64,000 nucleotides of DNA from Pseudomonadota bacterium (GCA_023412805.1 JAEZRM010000137.1:1-64000); one strand, 5' to 3'. Shown: positions 44,835 through 53,969, counted from the stretch's first letter. The notes: generated by a model from the letters alone, not told the origin. Made by a program: numbers and translations.

Positions 44835-45281
44835 TCAGCGACCCCGTGCGCCGCCGCTCCCGCCACCGCCGCCACCACCGCCATTCGACGAGGGCTCGAT
44901 TGGCGCCATGCTTTCCATGGCGCGCAGGAGTTGCTCTTCCGACATGGTGATCTGATCGATCGCGTTGTCGGCCGACTGGTCGTCGCGGCCGAGTTGCTGG
45001 CGACTACGATCGGCACCGATAAGCGGGGCAGCACCTGCCTCCGGCTCGTCGATCTCGACGTTCTTCTGAATGGAGTGGATAAGGCTCTCGCGGAGGTCAT
45101 CGGCAGGGACAGTCCGTTCGGCCACTTCGCGCAGAGCGATCACAGGGTCTTTGTCATTGTCGGGCTCGACGGTCAGATGCGAACCCGAGGCGATCGCCCG
45201 GGCGCGATGAGCCGCAAGCAGCACCAGTTCGAACCGATTGGGGACCTTGTCCACGCAATCTTCAACCGTGACACGCGCCAT
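44835..45281 (-). CDS. rpoZ: RNA polymerase omega subunit
   Basis: Omega helps assemble RNA polymerase by binding beta'. The conserved part (residues 1-75) reads MARVTVEDCVDKVPNRFELV, AAHRARAIASG and KDPVIALREVAERTV. The remaining half is variable and ends in a run of glycines (SSNGGGGGGGGSGGARGR), encoded by a simple GCC/ACC-type repeat at about 44845-44885. The position upstream of rsh is typical. Confidence 0.95.
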   Translation of the reverse strand: MARVTVEDCVDKVPNRFELVLLAAHRARAIASGSHLTVEPDNDKDPVIALREVAERTVPADDLRESLIHSIQKNVEIDEPEAGAAPLIGADRSRQQLGRDDQSADNAIDQITMSEEQLLRAMESMAPIEPSSNGGGGGGGGSGGARGR

Positions 45282-45393
45282 CGCTGTTCAATCCTCGATT
45301 GTCTGATGTCGGTTATGGTTTAGGGCGCAACGGTCGGCGCCTGTGGGCCCTTTGGCCCATTCACGGGCTTAATGCCACGAATATCCCGTTGAA

Positions 45394-45969
45394 TCAAGCT
45401 GACGCGATGCCGCGTTGGAGCGCCGGATGACGCCGCAGCAGGGCCCCGGCGGTGAGCCCCAGAACCGGGTGGCGCCAGTGGGGGGCAATCTCCGCGAGGG
45501 GCACGAGGACGAAGCCGCGCTCCTGCATGAGCGGATGCGGCAGGACCAGGGGCCCACCTGACCGATTGAGCGCCGGCCAGTTCAGCACCCGGCCACCGTA
45601 GTCGATGATGTCGAGGTCCAGCGGGCGCGCGCTCCAACGTGCTCGGCTACGCCGCCCGGCCTTGCGCTCTATGGTCTTGACAAGCCGCAGAAGCCCCCCG
45701 GCGGGCAGACGAGTACGTGCGAGGACGACGGCATTGTAGAATTCCGGCATAAGTCCTGCGCCAGGATGCGGCAGGGTGCGGTAAATTAGCGAACGCGCGA
45801 TAATAAAAACCTGGTTTTGCTCAAGTATGTGCAGTGCACGGTGAAGTGTAGCCTCGGGCGCCCCCCAACAGCCCGGCACGTTAGACCCAAGCGATATAAC
45901 GCAGTTTGAGCTGCTCACCGCATTGATAGGGCTATGCGAATCATTCCCATGTGCAGTCCAAACGGACAT
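45394..45969 (-). CDS. folK: HPPK, folate pathway pyrophosphokinase FolK
   Basis: 2-amino-4-hydroxy-6-hydroxymethyldihydropteridine pyrophosphokinase, which transfers pyrophosphate from ATP to the pterin before dihydropteroate synthesis. The 191-residue protein has VISLGSNVPG, the YRTLPHPGAG loop, EFYNAVVLART, RARWSARPLDLDIIDYGG with the metal-binding DxD, and LPHPLMQERGFVLVPLAEIA. About 23 residues precede the usual N-terminus, so the true start may be internal. Confidence 0.94.
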   Translation of the reverse strand: MSVWTAHGNDSHSPINAVSSSNCVISLGSNVPGCWGAPEATLHRALHILEQNQVFIIARSLIYRTLPHPGAGLMPEFYNAVVLARTRLPAGGLLRLVKTIERKAGRRSRARWSARPLDLDIIDYGGRVLNWPALNRSGGPLVLPHPLMQERGFVLVPLAEIAPHWRHPVLGLTAGALLRRHPALQRGIASA

Positions 45970-46160
45970 TTGCGTCTGCCTGTGAAGGGTCTAAGATGTG
46001 GCGAAGTATCACTTCAATTGGAGCGATCTGCTCTATATATGGTTTCATAATCTTGCGTACCCGAGCCGCATCGCGCGTATAGCGCAATTGCTCGCGTTAC
46101 GTTGCAGTCGTATGACGCCCGGCCTCGGTGTCGGGCCAACAATGAAAAGGCAAGTCTCCG

Positions 46161-46796
46161 ATGTTTTTCTACCCTACAGAGCGCATCGCGCTGTTCATTG
46201 ATGGGGCAAACCTCTACGCGACGGCCAAAGCTCTTGGCTTCGATATCGACTACAAGAACCTTCTCGGCGTCTTCCGGAACAAGGGCTACCTCGTCCGTGC
46301 TCTATACTATACGGCGCTTGTCGAAGATCAGGAGTATTCATCCATCCGGCCACTGATCGATTGGCTCGATTACAATGGCTATACGATGGTGACGAAGCCG
46401 ACCAAGGAGTTCACCGACGCTTCCGGTCGGCGCAAGATCAAAGGCAACATGGACATCGAGCTCACCGTCGATGCCATGGAGCTAGCGCCGAAGCTCGATC
46501 ACGTCGTGCTCTTTTCCGGTGATGGCGACTTCCGCAGCCTCGTCGCGGCCTTGCAGGCCAAGGGCCTGCGCGTCAGCGTCGTCTCCACGCTGCAGACACA
46601 GCCGCCCATGGTCGCCGACGAGTTGCGCCGCCAGGCGGACCAGTTTATCGACATCGCCGACCTCGAGAAGGACATCTGCCGCGATCCGAGCCAGCGCATT
46701 CCGCGTGAGGCCCGCGAGACGCGTCTCGCTCAGTTTCGCGCACAGCGCGAGGGCGTCGGCTCGCCGCAGGGTCACGACGATTCAGTCGATACCTGA
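46161..46796 (+). CDS. NYN-domain (LabA/DUF88) protein
   Basis: A 211-residue protein with the PIN-like NYN fold found in predicted RNA nucleases. The acidic active-site residues are visible in IALFIDGANLYATA, NMDIELTVDAMELA and VVLFSGDGDFRSLVAALQ. The C-terminal 40 residues are charged. It is divergent from folK and followed by a strong terminator. NYN genes near rpoZ, smpB and folK are common in this group. The RNA substrate is unknown. Confidence 0.9.
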   Translation: MFFYPTERIALFIDGANLYATAKALGFDIDYKNLLGVFRNKGYLVRALYYTALVEDQEYSSIRPLIDWLDYNGYTMVTKPTKEFTDASGRRKIKGNMDIELTVDAMELAPKLDHVVLFSGDGDFRSLVAALQAKGLRVSVVSTLQTQPPMVADELRRQADQFIDIADLEKDICRDPSQRIPREARETRLAQFRAQREGVGSPQGHDDSVDT

Positions 46797-46822
46797 GCGG
46801 TTTCTCACAGGCAGAGTATCAG

Positions 46823-46858
46823 CGGCGTCGAGCCCTTGGCTCGGCGCCGTTTTCGTTT
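46823..46858 (+). terminator. Rho-independent terminator after the NYN gene
   Basis: CGGCGTCGAGCC pairs with GGCTCGGCGCCG (12 bp, one G-U) around a CTT loop, followed by TTTTCGTTT. Confidence 0.9.
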
Positions 46859-46879
46859 GCAAGCGATCCAAATTGTGCG

Positions 46880-47437
46880 TCAGCGCGCGTTGCGGCTCAC
46901 GAGCTCGTTCAGCCACGCCAGCACCTCGCGCGGGTGCGCGTCCGGCGGATGCACGGGATAGAACGTGCGCACGATTTGACCATTGCGGATCACGATCGTG
47001 AGCCGTGCGAGATAGACGGTGCCGCCCGTCTCGAATGTCGGGAGCGATAGGGCTTCACGCAGCCGCCCCTCGGCATCGCTCGCGAGCGCAAACGGTAATG
47101 CCAAGCGCTCCGCGAATTCGCGCTGCCAGTCCGTTGCCTGTCCCGAGATACCGAACACGCGCGCCGACATCTGCTCGAATGCGCGATGGAGATTGCGGAA
47201 GCCTTCTGCTTCCGGTGTCGATCCATGAGCGCCTGGAATGTCATCCCAGCCCGGTGGATTTGCCAGGCCCGGCCGTCCGGTCCACGGGTAAACGAACAAA
47301 ATGGCCCAGCCGTCGAGTGTGCCGAAGTTCACCTCGCCACCGTCCGTCGTCGGGAGCGCGATGTCTGGCATGGCGCGATCGCGCACGAGATGACGCGCGC
47401 GTCCATCATCGGCGGGTGCTGGAAATGGCCATGTCAT
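46880..47437 (-). CDS. Peroxiredoxin-like protein without cysteine
   Basis: A 185-residue thioredoxin-fold protein of the AhpC/TSA type. ALPTTDGGEVNFGTLDGWAI and ILFVYPWTGRP match a peroxiredoxin subgroup whose next segment normally reads GxRGCTPQSC, carrying the peroxidatic Cys. Here that segment is GAHGSTPEAEGF and no cysteine occurs anywhere in the protein. The rest of the fold is intact (ARVFGISGQATDWQREFAER, LALPFALASD), so it is probably expressed but cannot be a thiol peroxidase. It overlaps the GNAT gene by four bases. Confidence 0.85.
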   Translation of the reverse strand: MTWPFPAPADDGRARHLVRDRAMPDIALPTTDGGEVNFGTLDGWAILFVYPWTGRPGLANPPGWDDIPGAHGSTPEAEGFRNLHRAFEQMSARVFGISGQATDWQREFAERLALPFALASDAEGRLREALSLPTFETGGTVYLARLTIVIRNGQIVRTFYPVHPPDAHPREVLAWLNELVSRNAR

Positions 47438-48201
47438 CGCTGCACGGTCTCGTCGAGATAGCGGTAATGATACGTACCGGCAGCCGTGTAGCCGAGAGCC
47501 GCATAGAGGCCTTGTGCGGGCATGTTCGTCGTCACGGCCTGCAGTCCGATCGTGTGCGCACCCTGCGAAGCGCCCCACGCTTCGAGCGCCGACATGACCG
47601 CCGAGGCTGCGCCCTGGCGTCGCGCCGAGGTTGACGTTCCCACACACTCGGCAATCACCGCATCTTCATGCAGCACGCCGAGCGCCGTCGCGATCGTCCC
47701 ACCATCGCGTTGCGCTTCGACGAACGTACAAGGGGCCGGCACGCGTGCGAGGATCGCCTCCGCAAACGGCCGGCGATCCGGCGTGATGTTACTGAGATAG
47801 ACCGCCAGCCATCCCTGCGAGGGCCTTGCGTTGAGGACGATCTGCTCCGGCAGGGCAGTGGAGGCCACGGGCTTGACGAGCGTCGTCACGGGATCGTGGA
47901 TCACATAACCACGCGCTTCGAGACGTGCGTCGAGATCATCGGGCTCCGAAAGCGGAAAACCGACCTGAAAGCGTACAGGCGCGCTGCGCTCGCGGTAGAG
48001 ACGTTCGATCTCGTCGATCGTACGCTCGACATGGCGGCCCCGATAATGGAGCGCGGAAACGGAATTCGCGCGCTGCGAGCCGCCACCCGAGTAGCGCCAT
48101 AGCCAGCCGTCTACGTCGCGCGTCTCACCTGCCGGCCAGGCGCGTACGGCCGCGCCCTCAATGGCCAACAAGCGCTCGCGTTCGGACGGCGCCCCTGCCA
48201 T
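47434..48201 (-). CDS. GNAT-family N-acetyltransferase
   Basis: A 255-residue protein whose C-terminal 110 residues form a GNAT acetyltransferase domain. The acetyl-CoA loop is in ECVGTSTSARRQGAASAVM, followed by QAVTTNMPAQGLYAALGYTA. The N-terminal half (WPAGETRDVDGWLWRYSGGG, SVSALHYRG) fits the two-domain arrangement of some GNAT proteins. The substrate is unknown. It starts at the last base of smpB's stop and overlaps the peroxiredoxin-like gene, so all three appear coupled. Confidence 0.9.
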   Translation of the reverse strand: MAGAPSERERLLAIEGAAVRAWPAGETRDVDGWLWRYSGGGSQRANSVSALHYRGRHVERTIDEIERLYRERSAPVRFQVGFPLSEPDDLDARLEARGYVIHDPVTTLVKPVASTALPEQIVLNARPSQGWLAVYLSNITPDRRPFAEAILARVPAPCTFVEAQRDGGTIATALGVLHEDAVIAECVGTSTSARRQGAASAVMSALEAWGASQGAHTIGLQAVTTNMPAQGLYAALGYTAAGTYHYRYLDETVQR

Positions 48202-48677
48202 CAGCCCTTTTCCCGCATGAGCCGTGCCTTCTGGCGCTGCCAGTCGCGCTTGGCGGAAGTCTCGCGCTTGTCGTGCAGGTTCTTGCCCTTCGCCAGACCG
48301 AGCCTGAGCTTCGCGCGACCGCGCGCATTGAAGTAGAGCTCGAGGGGGATCAGGGTCATGCCCTCGCGTTGTACGGCCTGGGAAAGCTTGTCGATCTCGC
48401 GGCGATGTAGGAGCAATGGACGCGGACGGCGTGGGGCGTGCTGAAAGAAGCTTCCCGCGAGCTGATACTCAGGAATGTACGCGTTCACGAGCACGAACCC
48501 CCCGCCCTCGGCGGAGGCATAGCTTTCGACGATATTCGCCTGGCCCTTGCGCAGGGATTTCACCTCGGTCCCGGTGAGCGAGATGCCCGCCTCGAACGTA
48601 TCCTCGATGAAATACTCGAAGCGGGCGCGCCGGTTCTCGGCGACCACCTTGCGGTCGTCATCATCCTTTTTCGACAT
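48201..48677 (-). CDS. smpB: SsrA-binding protein SmpB
   Basis: Binds tmRNA and delivers it to stalled ribosomes in trans-translation. The 158-residue protein has VVAENRRARFEYFIEDTFEA, GISLTGTEVKSLRKGQANI, YIPEYQLAG, RPRPLLLHRREIDKL and the basic C-terminal tail (AKGKNLHDKRETSAKRDWQR). No tmRNA gene is seen here. It lies downstream of dapA on the same strand. Confidence 0.97.
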   Translation of the reverse strand: MSKKDDDDRKVVAENRRARFEYFIEDTFEAGISLTGTEVKSLRKGQANIVESYASAEGGGFVLVNAYIPEYQLAGSFFQHAPRRPRPLLLHRREIDKLSQAVQREGMTLIPLELYFNARGRAKLRLGLAKGKNLHDKRETSAKRDWQRQKARLMREKG

Positions 48678-48711
48678 GGTTTATGCTTCTCGTCTGTGTC
48701 CCGAAAGCATT

Positions 48712-48742
48712 CGGGCTGCCCGCACTATATAGGGGCAGCCCG
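48712..48742. repeat. Inverted repeat between dapA and smpB
   Basis: CGGGCTGCCC and GGGCAGCCCG form a perfect 10-bp stem around an 11-base loop containing TATATAG. It might attenuate read-through from dapA into smpB or be an operator overlapping the smpB promoter. Confidence 0.6.
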
Positions 48743-48769
48743 ATCCATTGGACACTGGAGTATGTTTTG

Positions 48770-49663
48770 CTACTCGGCAGCCTTGACCTCGAGCAGCCCC
48801 GCGTGCACGAGCGCGGCATCGACCACCTTCTTGCTGGCATCACCGAGCGGCGCCAGCGGGAGACGGCATTCCGGGCTCTCGATCACGCCGAGGCGCCACG
48901 CGGCATATTTCACCGGACCCGGGTTCGTCTCGCAGAAGAGCGCGCCGTGCAGCGGAATCAGAATGTCCTGAATTTCCAGTGCGCGGCGGAAATTGCCGGC
49001 GAGGCAGGCATTCTGGAACTCCGCACAAAGTTTCGGCGCGACGTTCGACGTCACCGAAATGCAGCCGTTGCCGCCATGCGCCATGTAGCCGAGCGCGGTT
49101 GCATCCTCGCCCGAGAGCGCCGCGTGGGGCTTACGGATGAGCAGGCGATGCTGCGACTGGCGCTCCATATTCGCGGTGGCATCCTTGATGCCGCCGAAGT
49201 TCTTGAGCTCCGAGATCCGCGCCATGGTCTGCGCGGAGATGTCGACCACCGTGCGGCCCGGCACGTTGTAGACGATGAAGGGCAGGTCCACCGCATCGCT
49301 GATGGCCTTGAAGTGGAGGAAGAGCCCCTCCTGCGTCGGCTTGTTGTAGTAGCCCGTCGAATGCAGCGCCGCGTCAGCCCCCGCCTTCTTGGCGAATTCC
49401 GTGAGCTCGATGGCCTCCTCGGTGGAGTTCGAGCCCGCGCCGGCGATGACAGGCACGCGCTTCCTCGCGGTGCGAACGCACAGCTCGACGACGTGCATAT
49501 GCTCGTCGTGGCTGAGTGTCGGCGTCTCACCCGTGGTGCCGACGGGGACCAGACCGTGCGATCCCTGCGCGATCTGCCAATCGACGAAGCGCTGGAAGCT
49601 CTGATCGTCTACTTTGTTGTTTTTGAACGGCGTGACCAGCGCTGTGAACGAACCTTTGAACAT
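48770..49663 (-). CDS. dapA: 4-hydroxy-tetrahydrodipicolinate synthase DapA
   Basis: Condenses pyruvate with aspartate semialdehyde in the lysine and diaminopimelate pathway. The 297-residue protein begins MFKGSFTALVTPFKNNKVDD and has VPVGTTGETPTLSHDEH, GYYNKPTQEGLFLHF, the active-site Tyr in IVYNVPGRT and the Schiff-base Lys in FGGIKDATA. The ATG at 49663 (AGGAAA upstream) is preferred to the longer open frame. It is divergent from the lytic transglycosylase gene, a typical pairing in alphaproteobacteria. Confidence 0.97.
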   Translation of the reverse strand: MFKGSFTALVTPFKNNKVDDQSFQRFVDWQIAQGSHGLVPVGTTGETPTLSHDEHMHVVELCVRTARKRVPVIAGAGSNSTEEAIELTEFAKKAGADAALHSTGYYNKPTQEGLFLHFKAISDAVDLPFIVYNVPGRTVVDISAQTMARISELKNFGGIKDATANMERQSQHRLLIRKPHAALSGEDATALGYMAHGGNGCISVTSNVAPKLCAEFQNACLAGNFRRALEIQDILIPLHGALFCETNPGPVKYAAWRLGVIESPECRLPLAPLGDASKKVVDAALVHAGLLEVKAAE

Positions 49664-49891
49664 GGTTTTCCTCCGCTCGTTGTTCGCTGTTGCACGCCGC
49701 GGCGCCCGCTTCGGCACAAAATACCAAGGCCCGCCTCGCTGGTCCTCTAGGATAGCAAGGCGCAGCACACGCTAACGTGGTTTCTGTATGTCACATTTCG
49801 GACCTGCCCGAAAGACTGCACGTTTCATGCCTATGTTGAACCGATGACCAGAGATAACGATTCGATAACACCAGCCGGGGGACCATACGGG

Positions 49892-52246
49892 ATGCCGGAC
49901 ACCGCGAAGCCAGCACGGCACTTTGGCCGGGTCGGCGGGCGCTCGTGCCCGTGGCACCTCATCGGAGCCCTCGCCGCGTTGCTCGCGGCCGCGCCGCCGT
50001 TCCTGACAGTTGTCTCCAGCACAGCCAGTGCGCAGAGCCGCGATAAGAACGCCAAGGCCAAGCCTTCCGCTAAGGCCGTGTCGAAGAAGGCCGCGGTCAA
50101 GGCATCCAAGGACGCAAAGCCGCCACTACCGGACCCGAGCCCTAAGCGGACTGCGGAAGCACAGCCAAGCGTCGTCGACGAGGACGGCGGACCTGTCCCG
50201 CCTCCGAGCACTGCGACCGCCATCCGTGCGGCCGTCCCCGATTCTCCCGAGGCGGACTACTTCGCCGCCATGGACAAGCTCGTCGCGCCGCTCCGTGATA
50301 ACAGGCTGCCAGAGGCGGATGCACTGGTGCTGAAGAATGCGCTCGGCGCGGTCGATCGAAACGATCCCGCCGCGGCGAACGAGCACGCGGGCAAACTCGG
50401 CGATCCCGCTCTGCGAACACTCGTTACGTGGTACGCGCTTCGCAAGGGCGCGGGCGCGCCAGCGGATTATACGAAGTTCCTGTCCGAGAACCCGGCATGG
50501 CCGGACGCTACCCTGCTGAGGCGCCGCTCGGAGCAGCAACTTCTCTCCGCCGGCGGTCCCGCGAAGGAAATCATCGCGTTCTTCGGGTCCAATCCACCGC
50601 TGTCCGGTGCTGGCACGATCGCGCTTGCCTCTGCGCATCTTGCGCTCGGCGATGAAGCGCGCGCCAAGGACATGGCCGTCAAGGCTTGGCGCGAGCATGA
50701 CATCCCAGTGGCGTCCGAGGTGGGTTTCCTCGCGCGCTTCGAGCGTTTTCTGACGCAGGCCGACCATCGCCGCCGGCTCGATACGCTCCTGATCGACGAG
50801 GGCCGTTTTGCTGCGCGGCGCACACCGCGGATTGCAGCCGCACGTCGCCTGCTGCCAAAGTTTGACGATGTGGAGCGCAAGAAGGCAGAGGCCCGCATTG
50901 CCATCTATGCCCGCGCACGCAATGCCGCAAAGCTCATGGCGAGCCTGCCCGCGAATGCCAAGGAACCAGCCTCCGCCGATTGGGGTCTGCTCTTTCAACG
51001 CGTGCAGCTCGCCCGCAGCCAAGGCAAGGAGGACGAAGTTGCACGCCTCCTGCGTCTTGCACCGAATGACGCTGCCCTTCTCGTGGATCCCGATGTCTGG
51101 TGGTTGCATCGGCGCTGGGCCATCTACGAGTATCTCGGCGCAGCCCGATACAAGGATGCCTACGACATCGCGCGCGCGCCGGGACCGCTGACGGTCAATC
51201 CGATCAAGGATGCAACTTTCCTCGCTGGCTGGATCGCGCTCCGCCATCTCAAGGATACGAAAGGCGCGATACCGCATCTCGAGGTTTCACGCGAGAATGC
51301 CGATGGGCCACTGAGTGCCGCACGCGGCAACTACTGGCTCGCCCGCGCGCACGAGGCCCTCGGCCAGAAGTCGGAAGCGACGCGCTTCTACGGCGAAGCG
51401 GCCGCGCGCATCGATACTTTCCACGGTGCGCTCGCCCGCCAGAAACTCAATCCGGGACACCTGGACGCGCCCATTCCGCTGCCGGCCATGCCTTCGTCAG
51501 CGGAGGCCGACGCCTTCAATGGCAATCCACTGCTGCGTGCGGCCATGCTCGCGCACCATGCCGATGTGGGTCGCGGAATCTCCCGCATCATCGTCGCGCA
51601 TCTGCGATCGACGCTGAAGAGCGAGGCCGAAGTCGCGATGCTCGCCCATCTCGCCAATGCGATCGGCGACCACCAGATGGCCGTGCGTGTCGGCAAGACC
51701 GGCGTCGCGCGCGATATGAACCTCTACACCTACTCCTACCCCGTGCATCCCTTCCCGGAGTACAAGCCGCTCCGCGAGTCGCCGGAGCGCGCCCTGTTGC
51801 TCGCCATCGTTCGCCAGGAAAGCGAGTTCAATCCGGAGATCATCTCGCACGCGGGCGCGCGCGGGCTCATGCAGGTCATGCCGATCACCGCACGGCACAT
51901 CTGTCGGGATCACAAGATCAAGTGCGATATCCCGCGCCTGATCACGGACAAGAGCTACAATGCCATGATCGGCAGCGCCTACATCGGCGATCGCAAGAAG
52001 GAGTTCGACGGCAGCTATGTGCTGACGCTCGCGGGCTACAACGCGGGTCCGGGACGCGCGCGCCAGTGGATGCGCCGCTTCGGCGATCCGCGCACGAAGA
52101 ACGTGGATCCGATTGACTGGATCGAGATGATCCCCTTCGAGGAGACGCGCGACTACGTCAAGAAGGTGCTCTCGAACATCCAGATGTACCGCGCCCGTCT
52201 CGGCGAGAAGACGCCCGTGCGGCTCGTATCGGATTTGAAGCGATAA
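49892..52246 (+). CDS. Soluble lytic murein transglycosylase (Slt70-like)
   Basis: A periplasmic enzyme that cleaves peptidoglycan to anhydro-muropeptides. It has an N-terminal signal-like helix (WHLIGALAALLAAAPPFLTV), a basic low-complexity linker, a long superhelical region of helical repeats (about 130-620) and a C-terminal SLT domain (about 635-770) with catalytic Glu in IVRQESEFNPEIISHAGARG, then LMQVMPITA and LAGYNAGPGRARQW. I prefer the ATG at 49892, with GGGGGA upstream; an in-frame ATG at 49844 has none. Confidence 0.94.
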   Translation: MPDTAKPARHFGRVGGRSCPWHLIGALAALLAAAPPFLTVVSSTASAQSRDKNAKAKPSAKAVSKKAAVKASKDAKPPLPDPSPKRTAEAQPSVVDEDGGPVPPPSTATAIRAAVPDSPEADYFAAMDKLVAPLRDNRLPEADALVLKNALGAVDRNDPAAANEHAGKLGDPALRTLVTWYALRKGAGAPADYTKFLSENPAWPDATLLRRRSEQQLLSAGGPAKEIIAFFGSNPPLSGAGTIALASAHLALGDEARAKDMAVKAWREHDIPVASEVGFLARFERFLTQADHRRRLDTLLIDEGRFAARRTPRIAAARRLLPKFDDVERKKAEARIAIYARARNAAKLMASLPANAKEPASADWGLLFQRVQLARSQGKEDEVARLLRLAPNDAALLVDPDVWWLHRRWAIYEYLGAARYKDAYDIARAPGPLTVNPIKDATFLAGWIALRHLKDTKGAIPHLEVSRENADGPLSAARGNYWLARAHEALGQKSEATRFYGEAAARIDTFHGALARQKLNPGHLDAPIPLPAMPSSAEADAFNGNPLLRAAMLAHHADVGRGISRIIVAHLRSTLKSEAEVAMLAHLANAIGDHQMAVRVGKTGVARDMNLYTYSYPVHPFPEYKPLRESPERALLLAIVRQESEFNPEIISHAGARGLMQVMPITARHICRDHKIKCDIPRLITDKSYNAMIGSAYIGDRKKEFDGSYVLTLAGYNAGPGRARQWMRRFGDPRTKNVDPIDWIEMIPFEETRDYVKKVLSNIQMYRARLGEKTPVRLVSDLKR

Positions 52247-52250
52247 GGCT

Positions 52251-53012
52251 TTATTTACAGCGCGAGAGGAAGCCGCGATCGTAGTGGAAATGATCGCGGT
52301 GCAGCGCGTTGAACTCCGGCCCGATGGCGACGCGGAAATAGCGGCACGCACGCGCATGAACCTCGTGCAGAAAGCGCGCCTCTGCCCCCGATCCCGACCA
52401 ATGACGCAGGACACTGATCTGGCGACCGTTGGCCAGCGTGAACGCCGAGATGTCGAGCGCATTGGCCGTCGCGTGCTCGCTGCGTACATCGGACCAGGTT
52501 CTGCGCCCGCGAATGTTTCGGCAGGCGTAAGTGCCCATCTGCTGGACCGAGGCGACACGGGAGCCAAAGATTTCTTGCGCCAGCGGCTGCACGTCGTGCG
52601 TCATCCACATGGCGATGCCGGCCGCCACTTCGCACGAGACCGTGCCGACGCTCAGCGACGCACCGCCCGCATTGGAGATGCGCACGGCATTCTCCCAGCC
52701 GCAGCCATCCTTGATGGGGTTGTCGCGCACCGGCGTCGCGGCGATGACCGGTTGCCGCAGCACGCGTGCGCACAGGGCTTTGTCGCGCTTCAGCTCGGCG
52801 ATGCGCCAATCGACGAACCATGCATTCGGCACGCTAAGATCGAGCGCCGGCAGCGGGCTCAAGGCCGGCGGCAGCACGCCCTGACGCATGACCAGAAAGA
52901 ATCCGACGGCGATAAGCACCGCCAGCAGCATTATGCGCGTACGCGGCGCCCGGCGGCGCCGCTTAGCGACCGTCGTGCTCGAATGATCCGATTTATTCTC
53001 GGTATCAGCCAC
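52251..53012 (-). CDS. Extensin-family protein with an N-terminal membrane anchor
   Basis: A 253-residue protein. A basic N-terminus (VAKRRRRAPRTR) precedes one TM helix (IMLLAVLIAVGFFLVM), and the C-terminal 180 residues form the bacterial extensin-like domain. The domain shows DGCGWENAVRISNAGG, CEVAAGIAMWM, TYACRNIRGRRT, SEHATANALDISAFTLANGR and the final RDHFHYDRGFLSRC. The His and Asp pattern resembles LAS/M15-type peptidases, so peptidoglycan hydrolysis is possible but unproven. It converges on the lytic transglycosylase gene, with 4 bases between stops. Confidence 0.9.
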   Translation of the reverse strand: MADTENKSDHSSTTVAKRRRRAPRTRIMLLAVLIAVGFFLVMRQGVLPPALSPLPALDLSVPNAWFVDWRIAELKRDKALCARVLRQPVIAATPVRDNPIKDGCGWENAVRISNAGGASLSVGTVSCEVAAGIAMWMTHDVQPLAQEIFGSRVASVQQMGTYACRNIRGRRTWSDVRSEHATANALDISAFTLANGRQISVLRHWSGSGAEARFLHEVHARACRYFRVAIGPEFNALHRDHFHYDRGFLSRCK

Positions 53013-53045
53013 CCGGTGGCGTGCCCCCGCATCCCCTGATGGTCT

Positions 53046-53969
53046 TCAATAGCGCGTGCCGCCATAAAGACACAACGGGTCGAGCACGGGTGTTTCGCGC
53101 GGACCTTCCTTGCGCACGGCGAGGGCAAGCAGCTTCTCCCGGAGCTCGCTTGCACCGGGCGGTGACTGCTGGCCGTGTTGTGCACACGCCGCGAGCCCGG
53201 CTGCGAGTGCTACAGCCTCGGTCGCATCGGCCGCCGTCGGCACGATGCCGGGAAACCAGGAGCCGCCTCGTCCCAGCATCAAGGCATCTATGCGCGGCGC
53301 ACCCGGTCGCGCGAGGGTGCCGCGCTCCACGGTCTCGTTCACGGCCGCAACGATGAGCGCGCCCTTGAGATTGAGTGCGGCAGGAAACTGCGCTCGCCCC
53401 TGCGCCGCGGCATCGGCATTGCCCACGGGCAGGATCAGCAGATGATCGGGCACCTGTTCGGCAGCCTGCTCGAAGAACTCCCAGGTCTCGCGGTGCTCGC
53501 CCCAGAGCGGCACGGCAACAATGCGCGCCGGCGTCGAGCCCGTGAAGGCGAGCGCCCGCGCCAGCATGACCTTGTCATTGGGATCGACGCGAACTGGTAC
53601 GAGACGAGCATGGCGGTAGGTCGAGAGAATGCGGCGCGCGAGGAGCGTGTCGACGGCTCCGTCGTGGTTCTCGGGCAAGGAGGTCGCCGCGTAGGGCTGG
53701 TTGTCGTTGTCGATGAGGTCCAGGCCGATGATATCGCCCTCGCCATCGCGCGCGAGCCGGTCCTTGATCTCTGGGTGCGTATAGTCGATGCCGGTCGCAA
53801 TGAGCGCGATGGCGATGCCGCCCGGATCGACGCCCGGCGGTACTGGCGGCTTCACCCGCTGGGCCTGTGCGAGCGCCGTCTCGCAAAGGGCGAAAGCCAG
53901 GACGACAACAGCCATCGCGCCGACGCAACGCCGCCACAACGTCAACTCGAAGGCCTCGTCCGCCCTCAT
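53046..53969 (-). CDS. Subtilisin-like (S8) fold protein lacking the catalytic triad
   Basis: A 307-residue exported protein with a signal peptide (CVGAMAVVVLAFALCETALA). GIAIALIATGIDYTHPEIKD aligns with the subtilase Asp motif (normally DTG), but Ala replaces the Asp. ENHDGAVDTLLAR may correspond to the His motif. The region where GTSMAAP would be reads FPGIVPTAADATEAVALAAG, without the nucleophilic Ser. The Asn-containing PVGNADAAAQG oxyanion-type segment persists. It is therefore probably a non-catalytic pseudo-protease. It overlaps mobA by four bases. Confidence 0.75.
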   Translation of the reverse strand: MRADEAFELTLWRRCVGAMAVVVLAFALCETALAQAQRVKPPVPPGVDPGGIAIALIATGIDYTHPEIKDRLARDGEGDIIGLDLIDNDNQPYAATSLPENHDGAVDTLLARRILSTYRHARLVPVRVDPNDKVMLARALAFTGSTPARIVAVPLWGEHRETWEFFEQAAEQVPDHLLILPVGNADAAAQGRAQFPAALNLKGALIVAAVNETVERGTLARPGAPRIDALMLGRGGSWFPGIVPTAADATEAVALAAGLAACAQHGQQSPPGASELREKLLALAVRKEGPRETPVLDPLCLYGGTRY

